From Merluccius polli (lineage: Eukaryota > Chordata > Actinopteri > Gadiformes > Merlucciidae), in the NCBI GenBank assembly GCA_030340625.1, contig JAOPHQ010001998.1, positions 335,199 through 399,198 of the forward strand: a DNA stretch of 64,000 nt, given 5' to 3'. A program made the position numbers and the translations under genes. Below the pieces are notes generated by a model, which ran no database searches, was not told where the DNA came from, and saw only the letters and a program-made list of their open reading frames with translations. Each line of letters starts with the position of its first letter. Positions within the stretch are counted from its first letter, which is position 1. This document shows positions 1-25,875 of this stretch, in pieces.

Positions 1-544
1 CTCGCACATCTGCACAGTACTACACGGCGAGCAGGGTACCCACGGAGGTATTCAAAGTATTACAAATTCTTAAATATCATTTGCATAGGTCTTAAATATG
101 TTACGCCACTGTTGGGAGAGGAAAAATAATAAACCTCAAGCCAATAAATCAATCATTCAAACATTTATGTGAAATAGGTATTTATTCGCCTACCGCAGCA
201 AGTCACAAGCTGTATCGACCACTGCACTATTGTGATAACTTGATGACATGAGCATGCAGAATACTTCTGTTGTCAGACAAGCAGCACTACTGAGATAAAC
301 TGACAAATAAACAAATAATCCAAATACTATTCCAGGTTGAGGACTGTCATTTACCTATCTGCTGTTGGGCCATGAAATCGCTATTAAATTGTGTTCTTCT
401 CAGTGTATACTTAAAAAAGTATTAAAATCGTCAATTGAACTAGTTGCACATAGAACTAACTTGCAGATACCCTGCAAGTGCGTCTCATTGTAAATGATTT
501 TGAAGGCAAAAAAGTCTGTAATTGTGTGTGATCACTCCCGCTAG
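1..544. other. Intronic sequence upstream of the first visible WD-repeat exon
   Basis: AT-rich sequence with no exon-like frame or recognisable repeat. It ends in the acceptor used by the exon at 545. It is presumably an intron of the LRWD1 gene, which continues off the left edge. Confidence 0.5.
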
Positions 545-2463
545 CCTCCAAGAGCCACCTGCAGCCGTCCATTTACCTTTGGAGCTGGGGCGAGACCCTG
601 CGCCAGCCCCGGGACAAGAGGAGCAGAGGCGTGGCCGCCGTGCTGCTGGCCGAGCTGCAGTGGGCCACCACCGACGTGCCCTACCTGGCCCTCAGCACCT
701 GCCCCGGTGAGAGACCCTCATCGCTACCACAGCCGTCCCAGTCCATCAACTCTAATTAACTCTAAGTCAATGGGAAGAAATGGGAAGCCATTACATTTTT
801 TCTTTGTTCTGTTAGGAACTCCGTGGCTAGTTCATCGCAGTGTTATGTATTTTTTTTTAATGTATTTTACGAAGTCCTGTTTGACAGTCATTAAATAGTC
901 AGGTAAGGTTTGAATATTAATGAGTTTTCGCCATAGATTACTCTTGGTTTGTTAGTGTAGCAGATCCTCCCTGCCACACGCCACCTTAGTGGCTTTTGCT
1001 GGGGCCCTCCGACACAGGACACAGGTAGATCTTGGTTGGGATATGCATTTATTGGAGATGGCAAGATGGTATTCGCCGAGCAGATGCTACATGCTGCCAT
1101 GCCAGAGGCTCTCTCTCCTGAGTGTGTGTGTGGTGATAGCTGGTTTATCCTGGGTGCCATGATTGCTCTGCACCACACAGGTGTGCAGCGCCACCCAGCC
1201 AGAGTCTAATCAGTCTGACTCAGGCCAGGTTAGGCTGTAGACCAGCTATCAACCACACACACACACACACACACTCCACAGTTAGGCTATACAGGAAGTG
1301 TGTGTGAATGACACTCGCTCTTTTTCTTTCTCTTACCCCCCCTCCCTATCTACAGTGCCTTGACTATATAGCACTATATAAATACATTTTTGTATTTGCA
1401 AGAATCTGACTGTGTGTGATCACTAGTTTGGTGTACTGGATAGTCATTTAACCCCTTCAGAGCATTAACGTTGCTACCGTGTGTCCTTCTCCAGAGAAAG
1501 CCTACCTAGTGTGTGGTGACGACAGTGGCAAACTGTGGACCTACTCTTTGCACAACCTCCTCCCAGCAAACACTCATCAGCGTGGAGAACTCGTTCCCCC
1601 TACTGAGGTAACGTTTACAACAGACTTGAATGTATAGACACAGTAGGTGTGCGTGTACATCCTCTCATCTGGTGGTGGTTCAAGTAGGACAACATATTCA
1701 TGAAATCTCTATAGAAGCCCTCAATACAGAATGGCTTGATAAACAACATGTGACCAGAGGAAATGATTCAAATGCTTGACTATCATACCCCTATGAACAG
1801 CCGTTTACACTATCGTAATCGCCGTCCATAGCAGTCAAGACGAGCAGCACAAATGTGTTTGGATGTGTACAATGAAAAAGTAAGCATTAATCTCAGCTCT
1901 GAGACGCTGGGGGGCGTGTCTGCTGATGGCGCTAAACCACGGCCATTTGCACACGGGGGGGGGGGGGGGGGCGGAGCGGAGCCTCTCAACGGTCAAACAT
2001 CTCACTAACATCTAACACGATTGAGCGTGACGAGCATTGACGCAACTGCGCTCTGGTTTTTAGGGGCGGGGCAATGCTAAGGGGGACCGCGGTGTATCGC
2101 CAGGTGCCCCTTAAGCCCCGCCCAGAAAAACCATGAATGCAAAAATGGTGAAAAACAGAAAAACGGTCTAACTCCACAATTCAACACTACATGGTTCTAT
2201 GTACAGTGTTTTCACATGTTTTCAGTAATTACTTTCTAACGGCTGTAGTGTTTAGAAACAAATCTTTAACAAGGATGTGTCTTTTGTGGGTCTTTTGTGT
2301 TTTTTTCTAGGTGCTGGAGTGGCCGGCCCCGTTGACGAAGGCCTCCAGCCCAGTGGCGGTGCCCTCCATCAACAGTGTGGCCATGGGCCCAGGACTGTCC
2401 TACCTGGTGGCTCTCAGTGATAAGAACATGGTGGTCGTGTGGAAAAGGGAAGACTCATCCTGA
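545..2463 (+). CDS. lrwd1: LRWD1 (leucine-rich repeat and WD repeat protein 1), C-terminal exons only
   Basis: Three coding exons join in frame: 545-706, 1495-1607 and 2311-2463, the last ending in TGA. Each has AG/GT borders (ctag before 545, ggtgag after 706, ccag before 1495, ggtaac after 1607, ttctag before 2311). The joined 142 residues look like the last blades of a WD-repeat propeller: a strand ending IYLWSW, then YLVCGDDSGKLWTYSL, then YLVALSDKNMVVVWKRED at the C-terminus. LRWD1 (ORCA) is a nuclear protein that binds the origin recognition complex and repressive histone marks through its WD domain. That role is family knowledge. The gene name rests on recollection of the family and on ORAI2 lying about 20 kb away, as it does in human. 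The leucine-rich-repeat N-terminus and the start codon are upstream of the window. Another WD-repeat protein remains possible. Confidence 0.7.
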
Positions 2464-4900
2464 AGAAGGAAAGAAAACCAAAAAAGATGCCTTCTTTATT
2501 TGTTGGGTTTTGTTTAGGTTACTGATCGCATCACATTGTTGCAAATGTGGGAAGTGAGATTTTTTTTAAGTGTGGTTAATGAATAATTTGACATTTTAAT
2601 TTGCTGCTAAAAAAAAGAAATCCCATCTGAGTAACAACAAGCATATGTGGTATTAGAAAGAAGTGACTGAAAGTGGCTAAACTATTTTGTTAATAGAAAA
2701 GTGCAATTGTGTTGGATTTTATGTTCATGCCATTTTTTTTTACCATTTTAAAGGCTGTTTAATGTGTTGTTGTTGTTGATGTTAGTGTTCTTTACTCTGA
2801 TCAATCTGATAAAGATATCATAATTGCAAATGTAGGGATTTCAAAAGGGTTTAAAGGTCTCGATGACCCTAACCCTTTTTTTTTTTTCAAAGTAAACGTG
2901 ACAGCTAACTAACTGGTTTAGAGTTGGGATACCTTGCACAACATTTCTCCTGTAAACAGTGTAATGGTTATTAAGAAACATATCCCAACATGTTGGGACG
3001 CAGCATTCAGAACAATCGATGCAAAACAAGACGATCACAATGTTGTTACCACCACTCGGATGAGCCTTCTCAGACTTAAACCGGTTTACTGAATGTGATA
3101 ACTGTATTCGGGACATAGTTGCCGGTACACAATACGAATGGTTGCCTGCTTTATTGCGTAACCTTAACTTACCATTTAACATTCCATTAAGTGTGGGTTA
3201 AACAACACACTGCCTGACCAATACAAGCAGTACAAGTGTGTCTGTTCTCCACAGTCGGGTTTTTTTCCTGCAGGTTAAGTGATCAACCCTGAAGGTGAAA
3301 CTCATCGTTGATGAGGGTCAAACCAATGACATGTTGTCCAATCAAGTCGGTCCAATGAAAATACAAGAGTCCCGCTTGCAACTAATGCACAGTGCTTAAG
3401 GAGTACTCCTTTAATGTGAGCTAGTGGAACCAACTAGGTGAAGTCATCTGACAGAACTGATGGAAAGTAACTGTCCTTTTGTGACCGAGACCCAGGAATA
3501 TTTATTTTTTGACAGCACACGTGTTGGGGTGAAAGTCCGTTTTTTTTAGTTTTTTTTTTACATTTGTGAATTATTGGATGTAAACTGTAGTGGACATTAG
3601 GACTCAATTTGTTACGATTTTAATCAAAACGTCTTACTACTGAACATTGTTTTTTTAATTGTATGGATTTTTAAAATTAACCAATGAGTGGTACAGCAGA
3701 AAGCAGCCCCCCCCCCCCCCTTTTGATGATGCATTTCACACAAGTCTTCATTACATCCTGCTCATCTGCATCTTGAAACACAGCCTGCTTCAGTCATCCT
3801 TGGCAAGTGCACAGCACCTGTATGTCTGTATCTTTCTTGTCTGTCCATCTGTCTTACATTATCCATGCTCTTTTTACTTTTTGAATGTCATCCAATCCTG
3901 TCCACTACAGTGGGCACTGAGTTTTACTCAAATTTGATATTAAAAAAAATAATCACAAAAAACCGGACAGTCCGGCCTAAAGCCGGGCGCGTATTTGTCC
4001 TCCTTTTTGAACCCGCGCCCCCCCCCGGGAGAGTGGCGCGCCCCACCGGTTGAGAACCACTGTGTTAAACTATTTGGAGCACTAAAAATGCCAAACATGA
4101 AATAGCCTACAATTATATGCACTCTACTACTTTTGAAGGTTGGTTAATGTTACACCCCCACATATTTGACATCATAGAAATGTCTCCAGGGTACGACCCA
4201 ACCTGTCCAATACAGTGGACCACAATGCCTTGCTGGGGGGGGGGGGGGCACATTTGTTTTACCCAAACTACTCTGTGCAGGATTAGTAAAGTTGATTGTT
4301 ATCTTATCTTGTATTCACTTTTTTTTTGTCTTGTTCTCACTTTTTAATCCAAGGGGGCTACTGCACTGGAAACCGCACTGTAAAGTTGTATTGTATTGTG
4401 TTGTTATAGGCTACATTAGACTTAGACTTCACTGATCCCTTTGGGATTACTCCCTCAAGGAAATTGAATTTCCAGCAGCTTACAAAACACTTAAACAAAA
4501 AACTCTTAGCTAAATATAGAAAGTAGAGTAGAGAGTAGAGATAAGAATAAAAGTAAAATAAAATTCAAGTAAAATAAAATAAATAACTAGGGAACTGTAT
4601 AGAGGATAAATATCGATAAACATATACATGTCGATCCAGTACACGCGTGTCTCCATGTCAACCATGAACACCAATACGATACAGATCGATAAATCGATCT
4701 ATCGATGTTTCCGCGCGATATTTCGATCGATGTTTCCTCCTGTCCTTCATTACAGTTCATTGTACAGTGTGTAAATCAAGGGGGCGCGGCATTCATCCCC
4801 ATCGCCCCCCCCCTCTTTAAATCTGATTGGCCGCATCGCGATGTCTCTTACCAAACTCCCGTCATTACTGGCCGACGCGTAGGAAGCCCTTCTCCTGTGC
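2464..4900. other. Spacer between LRWD1 and BCKDK: 3' UTR and repeat fragments
   Basis: The first part should hold the LRWD1 3' UTR, but no clear AATAAA was picked out. The region has T-rich stretches, a C run near 3708-3720, a GC-rich fragment at about 3960-4070 ending in the phrase 'gttgagaaccactgtg' common at fish repeat ends, a G run near 4237, and a repeat tail at 4417-4640. No convincing gene was seen. Confidence 0.5.
4417..4640. repeat. Fish interspersed repeat tail ('gatccctttgggat...ctccctcaagg')
   Basis: Starts with 'ttagacttcactgatccc' and the 'ccctcaaggaaattgaattt' module, then an A-rich tail of short AAAATAA repeats. This resembles the 3' tail of a common teleost retroposon. The class was assigned from memory and is not proven. 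Confidence 0.4.
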
Positions 4901-5068
4901 CCTGGGTCTGAGCTCCATATTTAACGTCGTGCCCCTTTAGTGCACGTCCCCCCCCCCCCACAAACCGGACCCTGATGGCCTTATAGACCCCCCTGCCGCG
5001 GAGACCTGCGTGAGAAACCCGGTGGACCAGTCCTGTCCACATCCAACCCCGTCGCCCCCCCAGGAAAC

Positions 5069-17981
<12,913 letters not shown>

Positions 17982-20900
17982 AGGCCTTTTGTAAAACCAG
18001 GATGACGAAGACCCCCCCCCCCCCCCATGTGGAAATAGGACTTGCAGATTTTCTTTTTGTTTTTTTAATTCCCCACATGGAGTTTTCCCTTTTTTGGGGC
18101 GTTAGACTGTTTGGAAATTGAGTAGTTTTGTTTTTTTCGGTTATTACGACACCTGCATATCCCCCCCCTTGAAAGACATTTGGAGAAAATTGAAGCCACT
18201 AAAGAAGCTGGACCACGTGCATTAGTGGTGATAAATATTGCCATTCATAAAGTGACAGGGTCAGAGTGATGATTTCAGCCTTAAAAGGGCTTTGGAGGGG
18301 GGGTGAAGAATCCCTTGGAAAGGACTTAATTTTCATGAGGTTTTGAATGCAGCTGGACAGAAATAATCTTGCTTTTTACACTCCAGTAGACCTGTGGTGG
18401 TGGTGATGGTGATGCTGATGATGATGGATCTTATGAATATAATTGTTTTGTTAAACCTACAATAGCGTTCCATGATATTTTAGATTTGGGCACACATATT
18501 CTAACATTTATTTGCATTGTTCACATTTGTTAACAGTCCAACGTGTTTCTATTTTAGTGTGTTTGTGCTAAGGTCTATTCCAAACCTCAACCGAGACAAT
18601 ATTTTTCTACTGTTAAGTGGAAAAGGGTGGGGGGGGGATTTTCCATTGGGATGACTGAAGACCAGTTTGAAGACAAAAGTAGATGACTGCAACTGTCCTC
18701 AAACCCACCCGCCTCAAACCATTATATTATAATTTTTTACACCACACAAGATAAAGCAGCAGAAGTAACTGTATTACAAACATGAATTATTAACTGTTCC
18801 AGGATGAAATTTGAATGAGGAAGGAGTATTTTGTTATATTAGTAGTAGTCGTGGTAGTACTATTGTAGTGTTATTGGCAAGGTCTCAAGTGAGCAAAGAG
18901 ATGATCAGTTGCCTTACTGTGTGACACTGGGCCTAGTAACTGTATACAGATTTGAGCATAACCGTGTATTTCTGTTGCCTTTCAATGTTCTGTGTATGTC
19001 TTTTTTTTGTTTGTTCTACATTGACAATATTTCACCTTGAAATGTTGAGTGCTTTTCAAAAATCAAGCTTTTTTTTGCTTTTTTTTTTACTTCCAGAGAA
19101 CACTATGCTACTAGCTAGGCAAAGGTATCATGGCTTATTTATAGCAGAAGAGCATCTTCGAGATTTATTAACGACTAAAAAAAATTCAAAAAACTAAATT
19201 GTTTGTGGTTTGCACTCCCATGCAAGGTAAAACTGCACTAGATTGCATTCTGGGAGGGGGCCAAATATGTTTTTTCAGTGTGGATGAAGACAACAAACAC
19301 CATCCAAAGACAATATTACAGTAAATATAAAAAGGTCCATTATGATTGGCCCACAGGCACCTGTTACTGAAGGCAATTTGCCTCAATGATCCTCTATTGC
19401 GCATGTTGGGTGGGGGGGACCATGAACTCCAGGGAAGCTCAACTGGAGCATGGCATGATGGGCATCTGAAACAATTTGTACTCACAAGATGTCCACGTCT
19501 CTAATGAACCTAATGTGACCAGAGTCACCATTTCAAAACTGACTCAGTGTTGGATTGCACGTATAGAGCAGAATGCATGCATTATCAGACCTATTGTAAC
19601 TCTGAAACGATGGGACGAACGCATTGTACGGTTAAAATTAAATGTAGGCTCTTAAAATGGGTTGCAACAATCAACTTTGGCGTATCCTCGTTTTATTCAT
19701 GATACAAATGTGTAGCCACTATTATGAAGAAGTGCAGCAAATGCAGGTGTTTTTTTGTATTGCTGACTGTCTGCACTCTGCTGGCCTGGAACAAGAACTG
19801 CAGACAAACTAAGAAGCTCTTGTACACAAAATTGCCACAAAATTGCCAGATGATCAGGGACAGCTAGATCCTTAATAAACTGGCAACTGTTTAATTTTAG
19901 GAATATACCATGTTAGTATCAACCGCTACAAGGCCAAACATTGAAATGTTACTGATCAATTGCCATGGACCGTTTTCTGTATTTCATTACTATACATTTC
20001 ACTCCCAAACAGTACATTTAAAATGAATGGACTTGCCATTATTAAACTACCACATTGAACACTGACACACGTGTTTTCCCTTTCTTTAAGATGTCTTCGT
20101 TGCTATAATGTTGGAGGCTCTTGACATGCAGTGTTCGTCTCTAGGCCGTAGGAGAAAACCTGCTGATGTGATTACATCTGATAGTTAAGAGCAGCCGGGC
20201 TGCCACACCACTCTATATGTGGCACAGATCAGCCATGGGTGCTTTCACACATGTGGGGAACCGTGTGGCTATCCAGGGTGACTCCCTCCAGTGAGAGAGG
20301 AGCAACAAGAACCACAAGCAGATGAATGCAGACCCGTGACTTTTATTAAGACATTTCATGTTTTTACTTAAGCTTGATATTGAAGTATGGGTTTGTTTGA
20401 AAAATAAAACGCATACAAATGATGGCAACGTAAGACACAATGTGAATACACAAATACACACTTGCAGGCACCACCAAGAAGGCCAAGGCAACAATTTTAG
20501 CGACCTTGGTGGCATGGACCATCATTTTGACCCAAGCGAAAGTATATACGCTGCCTTGGTCCAGAAACCTGCCAGTGCTCAATCACACAGTAAACATTCG
20601 AGTTTTAACAGTTAAGTTTTAGGTTACACATGAAAAGAAGCATATTGAGAGTACAAAACAAGATATGTTTTTGGCATCGTTAAGCATCGCAATATTTTTT
20701 CTCTGCAGCTTTTACAGAGATAACATCGTTAAGTTCAAACTAGACACTTGTTTCCAACCTGTCAAAGTTGTTCCAATGTTGGCTCGTTGCAAAGTTTATT
20801 CAGAATCAATCCCACAGTCTGTCTACTTTCACTACAGACCGATCGTAGTACACACAAAATATCTGTTAAAAAGCTTTGTCTTAAAAAATCTGTACATTCG

Positions 20901-22215
20901 TCTGCTAAGCCACAATGGTTTGGGTGGGGACTTGGGAGAGAAGCCAGGTAGTAATGTAGACACTTAAGATGGCAGCACATTCCAAGATGTGGTCTTGTTT
21001 GTTGTAAGTTATATTAAAGGTCCCCTTTACCACCAGGTGAGAGTGTGATTAGCCATTACAAGCCCTTTCAAAATGGTCACGCGACTACCCTCTAGTGACA
21101 TCACAATTGGGAGCGTCCACCCAGATGTATGATGGATAGATAAGCCTACCAGTTGGTACAGTCCATTGGTTAGGCTGGTAGACTGATATAGTCACCATAC
21201 ATCTGGGTGGACACTCCCACTTGTGATGACACTAGAGGGTAGAGAGTGACATCACAATTTTGAAACGGCTTGTAATGGCGAATCACACTCATAACTGGTG
21301 GTAAAATAGGGCCCCTTTAAGGACAATTATAAAATAGGCAACTTGACGGGCAATTTTACACGATTATCCTCCCATCGGAGTTGCCTTTATATCGACTCCC
21401 TACAGTTCAAAGTGCAATCTGGTGGAACCTTTGATTGATTGACCATTGATTGAGGACAATGTGCAAGCTGTTTTACTTACATATTCCCACCATAATAACC
21501 ACTTTTACTTGGAAATGTGTCAGTAACAACATTCTTTACTTGACCTTTCAAAAGACACCGAGAAGCAAAAGCAAGTTTATGAAAGTCTCCTGCTGTGTCC
21601 GCCAAATTCTCTACAAACATGGGACATGAATCCATCTGTGTAGACTATCGATAAACCAAACACAAGTGGCATGTACCATTTGCTATGGCACCCGGCAGAA
21701 AACCCGTTTAAGCACTTAGACCAGTCTAGCGAGACATTAACCAGACCAGACGAACAAACATGTTCAAGCTGGTTGGGAAAGCCAAGAAAGATAAAGGTTG
21801 TTCCATTCCAGAGGTAGCCAAAACAAAAATGGTTTCATTCTAAAGCAAATGCCAGAGCATTAAGATTTTCTGATGTGTTGCTTGCTGTGTAAGGTCAACG
21901 CACAAGTAAATCAGAAGTACAAGTAAAGTCATCCCATGTAACAAACAAAGAGCATACACTCCAAAAATCAATGACTCATCTTGACCTTAATAAATAAGTC
22001 TGTATAAATGAGTCTGAAAGTGATGGCTTTTTTCCACTGTAAGCGCCGGTATCTTTCAAACGATCCAAGCGCCGTTAGTGACTAGAACCAACTGTTATCT
22101 AGAAGAAGACGACTTACAAATCGGTATAGACACACGAGGGATGTTTTTTTTTGTTGTTGTAAAGCTTCTCGTCCCGCCAGTCACAAATAGGTGCAGGGCG
22201 TGGCCGGCATCGCGG
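17982..22215. other. Convergent 3' flanks of BCKDK and ORAI2
   Basis: No coding exon was recognised. The left part presumably holds the BCKDK 3' UTR; an AATAAA at 19874-19879 is one candidate signal. The right part holds the ORAI2 3' UTR on the - strand, with a possible complement of AATAAA near 20342-20347. A palindromic MITE lies at 21014-21320. Both poly(A) choices are guesses. Confidence 0.4.
21014..21320. mobile_element. Palindromic MITE, same family as 17538-17633
   Basis: About 307 bp forming one long imperfect hairpin. The ends are TTAAAGGTCCCC(TA)TTTTACCACC-like. Inner paired blocks include 'ctaccctctagtgacatcac' against its complement and 'gtccacccagatgtat' against 'atacatctgggtggac'. 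No coding capacity. Confidence 0.8.
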
Positions 22216-24043
22216 TCACACGACTTGCAGGCCCCTCTCGTGGCCGTCCAGCTGCACCTTCATCTTGTGCAGTTCCTCGATCTCCTGGTGGTGGCGCTCC
22301 GTCTTGTGGCGCACCAGCGAGCGGTAGAAGTGGACCGCGAACACCACGAAGATCACCCCGACCGGCACCATGATGATGGTGGAGGCCAGGGCTGCGTGCC
22401 AGCCTTCGGCCGTGTTCGGCTTGGGGGTGACGGGGGCCACAGTGGCTTTGACTGGTGTTGAACGAAATGGTAGAACTTTAAAAAAAAAAATAATAATCAT
22501 ATTGCAATTATAGTGACAGATATTGCGATTGCGATATGATTCACTATTGAAATGGTTATTTTTGCATCACAATTTTCATTTTCACTGAAAAACAACTTTA
22601 AATCATTGTTGGGGTCTGTACCAAACAAACATGTTTTCTTACGTCTGGAGAAAAACATTTGGAGGCCAGGGCACCTCTGCAGCACTTACTGGATTTGTTA
22701 GCGTCCAACGGCAGGAACTTCATCCAGCACAGGAGCACCACCTCGGCCAGGAAGAGCAGGATGCCCAGCGCCGTGGAGAAGCCCCAGGCCAGCTCGATGT
22801 AGTGGTGCATGCGCTCGTGCGGGGACTCGCTGACCGAGTTCAGGTTGTGGATGTTGCTGACGGCCTCCACGTTGGGCAGGATGCAGGTGCTGATGAGCAG
22901 CGCAAAGAGGTGCACCGCCACCAGCACGGTGGTGCACACGCTGAAGGCGATGAGGAGCGTATGGGGGTAGTCGTAATTCCTGTCCAGCTCCACCTCCACC
23001 ATGGCGACCTGCAGCAACGCCGGGCCAAGTGGAGAGAGTGGGTGTGTGTGTGTGAGAGACTTTTTTGGAATGAACAAACCACCTTAAGTGAGGCTTCTCT
23101 AACGAGACAGAACTAAGAGAGTTGGAGGTTGAATCCTGCCACTTTGCCTGCCAGAATGACACTTATTTTTAGTAGGCTGGGAAGAGGGGGGGGGGGGGGG
23201 GGGGGGGGGGATAGGGGATGTGACAGTTAGCTTGGAAAACAGCTCAAATTTCTCCCGTCAAGTTACATTTTTCCCAAGCACAAATATACATAAATGATCT
23301 CATGCTCACAAAAATAGCAAGGTTTGAGCAATCATTTCATTGGTGATCATCTGCTAGAAGAAGGCTAGGAGAAGAAAAGAAGGAAAGAAAACTGCATGCA
23401 AATTTAGCTGACAAGGCGGCAGCTCCATTTGGCCTTGCAAGGGACTGCAACAATTAGTCGATTACATCGATCGACAGTCAATTAATCAAATCTAATTTTG
23501 ATAATCGATGAATCGTTTAAGTAATTCATTAAGTACAAATAAACATTTGCTGCTTAATGTTGAAGTTCAATTCAAATATTTGGTTCATGGATCACTATAA
23601 AAGGAATAGTTTAGTTATTCCTTCGCTGCTTGTCAGATAAAGTAAGCACATACAAGACATCACTTTGGACTCTGGTATCTTGTGATGACATCTACCATTA
23701 TTTATGACATTTTATAGACTAAATGATGAATCGGATCGAAAAAATAATCGTTAGCTTAATCGACTATGAACACAATTGTTAGTTGCAGCCCTGCATGGGA
23801 GGGACTCACCATAGCGAAGCCCGACAGGAGCGCAGAGGTCCGGCTGGAGGCCTTGAGCTTGGCCCGGCTCAGGTAGAGCTTCCTCCAGGACAGCGCCTGC
23901 ACCGAGTGGTGGTTGGAGGTCACCAGCTCCAGGTAGCTGCGGCGCACCCAGTCCCGGTAGTCCACTCCACCACCGTCTGCCTGCAGGCGCTCCGAGCCCG
24001 CCGGCGTGGGCGAACCCATGGGCACGTTCAGCTCACTGCTCAT
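22216..24043 (-). CDS. orai2: ORAI2, store-operated calcium channel subunit
   Basis: Coding exons on the - strand: 24043-23810, 23008-22690, 22475-22216. Start ATG at 24043 (MSSELNVP), stop at 22218-22216. Borders are canonical and the product is 270 residues (human ORAI2 is 254). ORAI proteins form the plasma-membrane CRAC channel that STIM opens when ER calcium falls. Visible family features are RDWVRRSYLELVTSNHHSVQ (cytosolic N-terminus), the SSRTSALLSGFAMVAMVEVE segment in TM1 with the pore glutamate at about residue 83, SPHERMHHYIELAWGFST, and a C-terminal coiled coil (RSLVRHKTERHHQEIEELHK) for STIM binding. The HKTERH...VQLDGHE tail matches ORAI2 better than ORAI1 or ORAI3. The last exon has a second in-frame acceptor 24 nt inside (start 22451). 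An acceptor lies just before the ATG, so a 5' UTR exon must lie upstream (higher coordinate). Confidence 0.95.
23186..23210 (+). repeat. Poly-G run (G25) in the ORAI2 intron
   Basis: An uninterrupted run of 25 G on the + strand (C on the sense strand of ORAI2). Confidence 0.95.
23447..23793. mobile_element. 'Agggctgcaactaac' fish repeat, copy 1 (ORAI2 intron)
   Basis: Ends GGACTGCAACAATTAGTCGA and GTTAGTTGCAGCCCT form an inverted pair. The interior carries the 'atggatcactataaa' and 'actctggtatcttgtgatg' modules shared, in the other orientation, with 37535-37750 and 41940-42197. Non-coding. Probably a hAT-type MITE, but the class is from memory. Confidence 0.6.
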
Positions 24044-24799
24044 GGCCGCCACTGGTGGCCAATAGGGAGGGGGATGCAAGATTCGCTAAGAGTCAGTGTT
24101 TCTCAAATGGGGGTACAAATAGGACATTTTCTTATGAAAATGTACAAACAATTCTAAAAATGTGTTGTCTCAATATTGGTTATGAACAATTGTAACCTTA
24201 ATATATTTAATAAAATCTGACTTCCCCCTTAACAAAATTAGTAAATCTGAATACTAACATACAACTTTGGCAACCACCCATTTAATGTTTACACCAAGTG
24301 ACATGCACATACATGATTTATTTTCATTTTATTCTCTCCCCAAAAACGTTTGCGCTGGTAAGAGGAACTTGGCTGAAAAAATATCTTGGACATCAATCAA
24401 AGGTTGCCACAACGCAGCAGCCAAATCAAATCTTGTACAACATTTTCTTGTACAAGAGTTCCTTGGTCGCTATCTTTTTTTGCATCAACTTATCACCCCT
24501 GCACCAAAGAGCACCTTGTTGGATTTTGTAGTTACTCTTTGCCAAAAAAAACACACTCTACTTCCTGTTTGCATCCCTGTTTTCTACAGGAAACAGTGAC
24601 TATCTTTATGGAAAAAACAAAGGTTGTGGAAGTAGGACAGACATTGTTACAATATGCAGGTATTTTTGCAAAACAATATTATGATATCTAATAGACATCA
24701 TCAATATATTTTATCCAACTTTTTTTTTTTTTGTTCCCTAATAAGCCATACCACGCTTGTGCCAAATGTCTAATGGTGAATATTAAATGAATACTAAAT

Positions 24800-25015
24800 C
24801 ATCCCCTGGTCTCTAATTGGTTAGTTTCATTCCTCACCTCTCCGCTGTGCCAGTGTGTGGTGAGCGTTGTGGCGCATACTGGCTGCCGTGCATCACCCAA
24901 GTGGGTGCTACACTCTGGTAGCGGATGAGGTGTCATATCTCCCCCACACACACACACACTATGTAAAGCGCTTTGAGTGACCTCCAATAAAGCGCTATAT
25001 AAAACCTATCAATTT
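24800..25015 (+). repeat. Teleost SINE-like repeat ending 'gtaaagcgctttgagtg'
   Basis: The body 'actggctgccgtgcatcacc' and the tail 'tatgtaaagcgctttgagtg...aaagcgctatataaa' match a widespread teleost retroposon remembered from many genomes. A partial copy of the tail is at 40785-40850. Confidence 0.6.
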
Positions 25016-25742
25016 ATATCGAATATGAAACTAACTTTACCTCGGTGATGGAAGCGGGAATCTGTAAGCACGTAATTGGCTATTAACAGCCAGGACAAAC
25101 TCAGCTAGCACTAAACAGTAAAAAAAAGTGTCTGTAAAGGTTTCATATCAACACCGTGTAGACAGGCCACTGTAGAAAAACACTTAATAAAATCCCCTTC
25201 TGAAAGCTTCATCTACTCAAGCAATCAGTTCCTCTTCGCACTCCTCCGCTTCCGTTTGTGGTTTCCGGCAATCACATGGCAGACAAACCCTGAAGTTTAG
25301 TTTAGCCCATATAGACTGTTTACAGATGGCCAACTATGCCAACTGAAATAAAGTCCCCATCCATCCACTGCACAATATTCAACATGTAATATCACTATTT
25401 CAGCTCCACTGTCACTCAAATGTCACCCAGCCTCAAATGTTAGTTATTGCATTTTAGACTCTGGCTATCCTACAAGCCTATAGCACCCCACAGCACTCAC
25501 ATGTCTCCTACACGTACAATACTGTACTAACCCTTATTATCTAAGATGAGAGCTGGGGTGGAATCAATAGTTTCCACATCTTCCACAGTAGTAGATTGCG
25601 CGCCAGAGCCTACGCGACACGCTGGTGGTCAGAGAAGACGCTGGAGAATTAGATGTTGTTGTCGTGACAACCCGACACCAAGATAGCACTGGAGTAGTTT
25701 TACATCTGCTGGATTCAGTAGTATAGGGCTGCTTTCGGCCAG

Positions 25743-25782
25743 TATGTATGTATGTATGTATGTATGTATGTATGTATGTATG

Positions 25783-25873
<91 letters not shown>
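25743..25873 (+). repeat. (GTAT)n followed by (TA)n microsatellite
   Basis: About 12 GTAT units, then about 42 TA units. The TA run ends directly at the inverted-repeat element beginning near 25874. Confidence 0.97.

Positions 25874-25875
<2 letters not shown>

Noticed and set aside
1133..1250. Possible small MITE (gatagctggt...accagctatc)
   Set aside because: Only about 10 bp of inverted match with no clear target duplication.
4640..4735. Clustered ATCGAT palindromes as a regulatory element
   Set aside because: Low-complexity AT/CG shuffle with no further support.
22598..23162. Longer ORAI2 exon 2 frame and other frames extending to 23162
   Set aside because: The frame upstream of 23008 crosses a clear acceptor (gctgcag) and is CA-rich intron; the others are shadows.
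22216..24043. Assignment to ORAI1 or ORAI3
   Set aside because: The N-terminal RDWVRRSYLELVTSNHHSVQ and C-terminal HKTERHHQEIEELHKMK fit ORAI2, even though BCKDK lies near ORAI3 in human.
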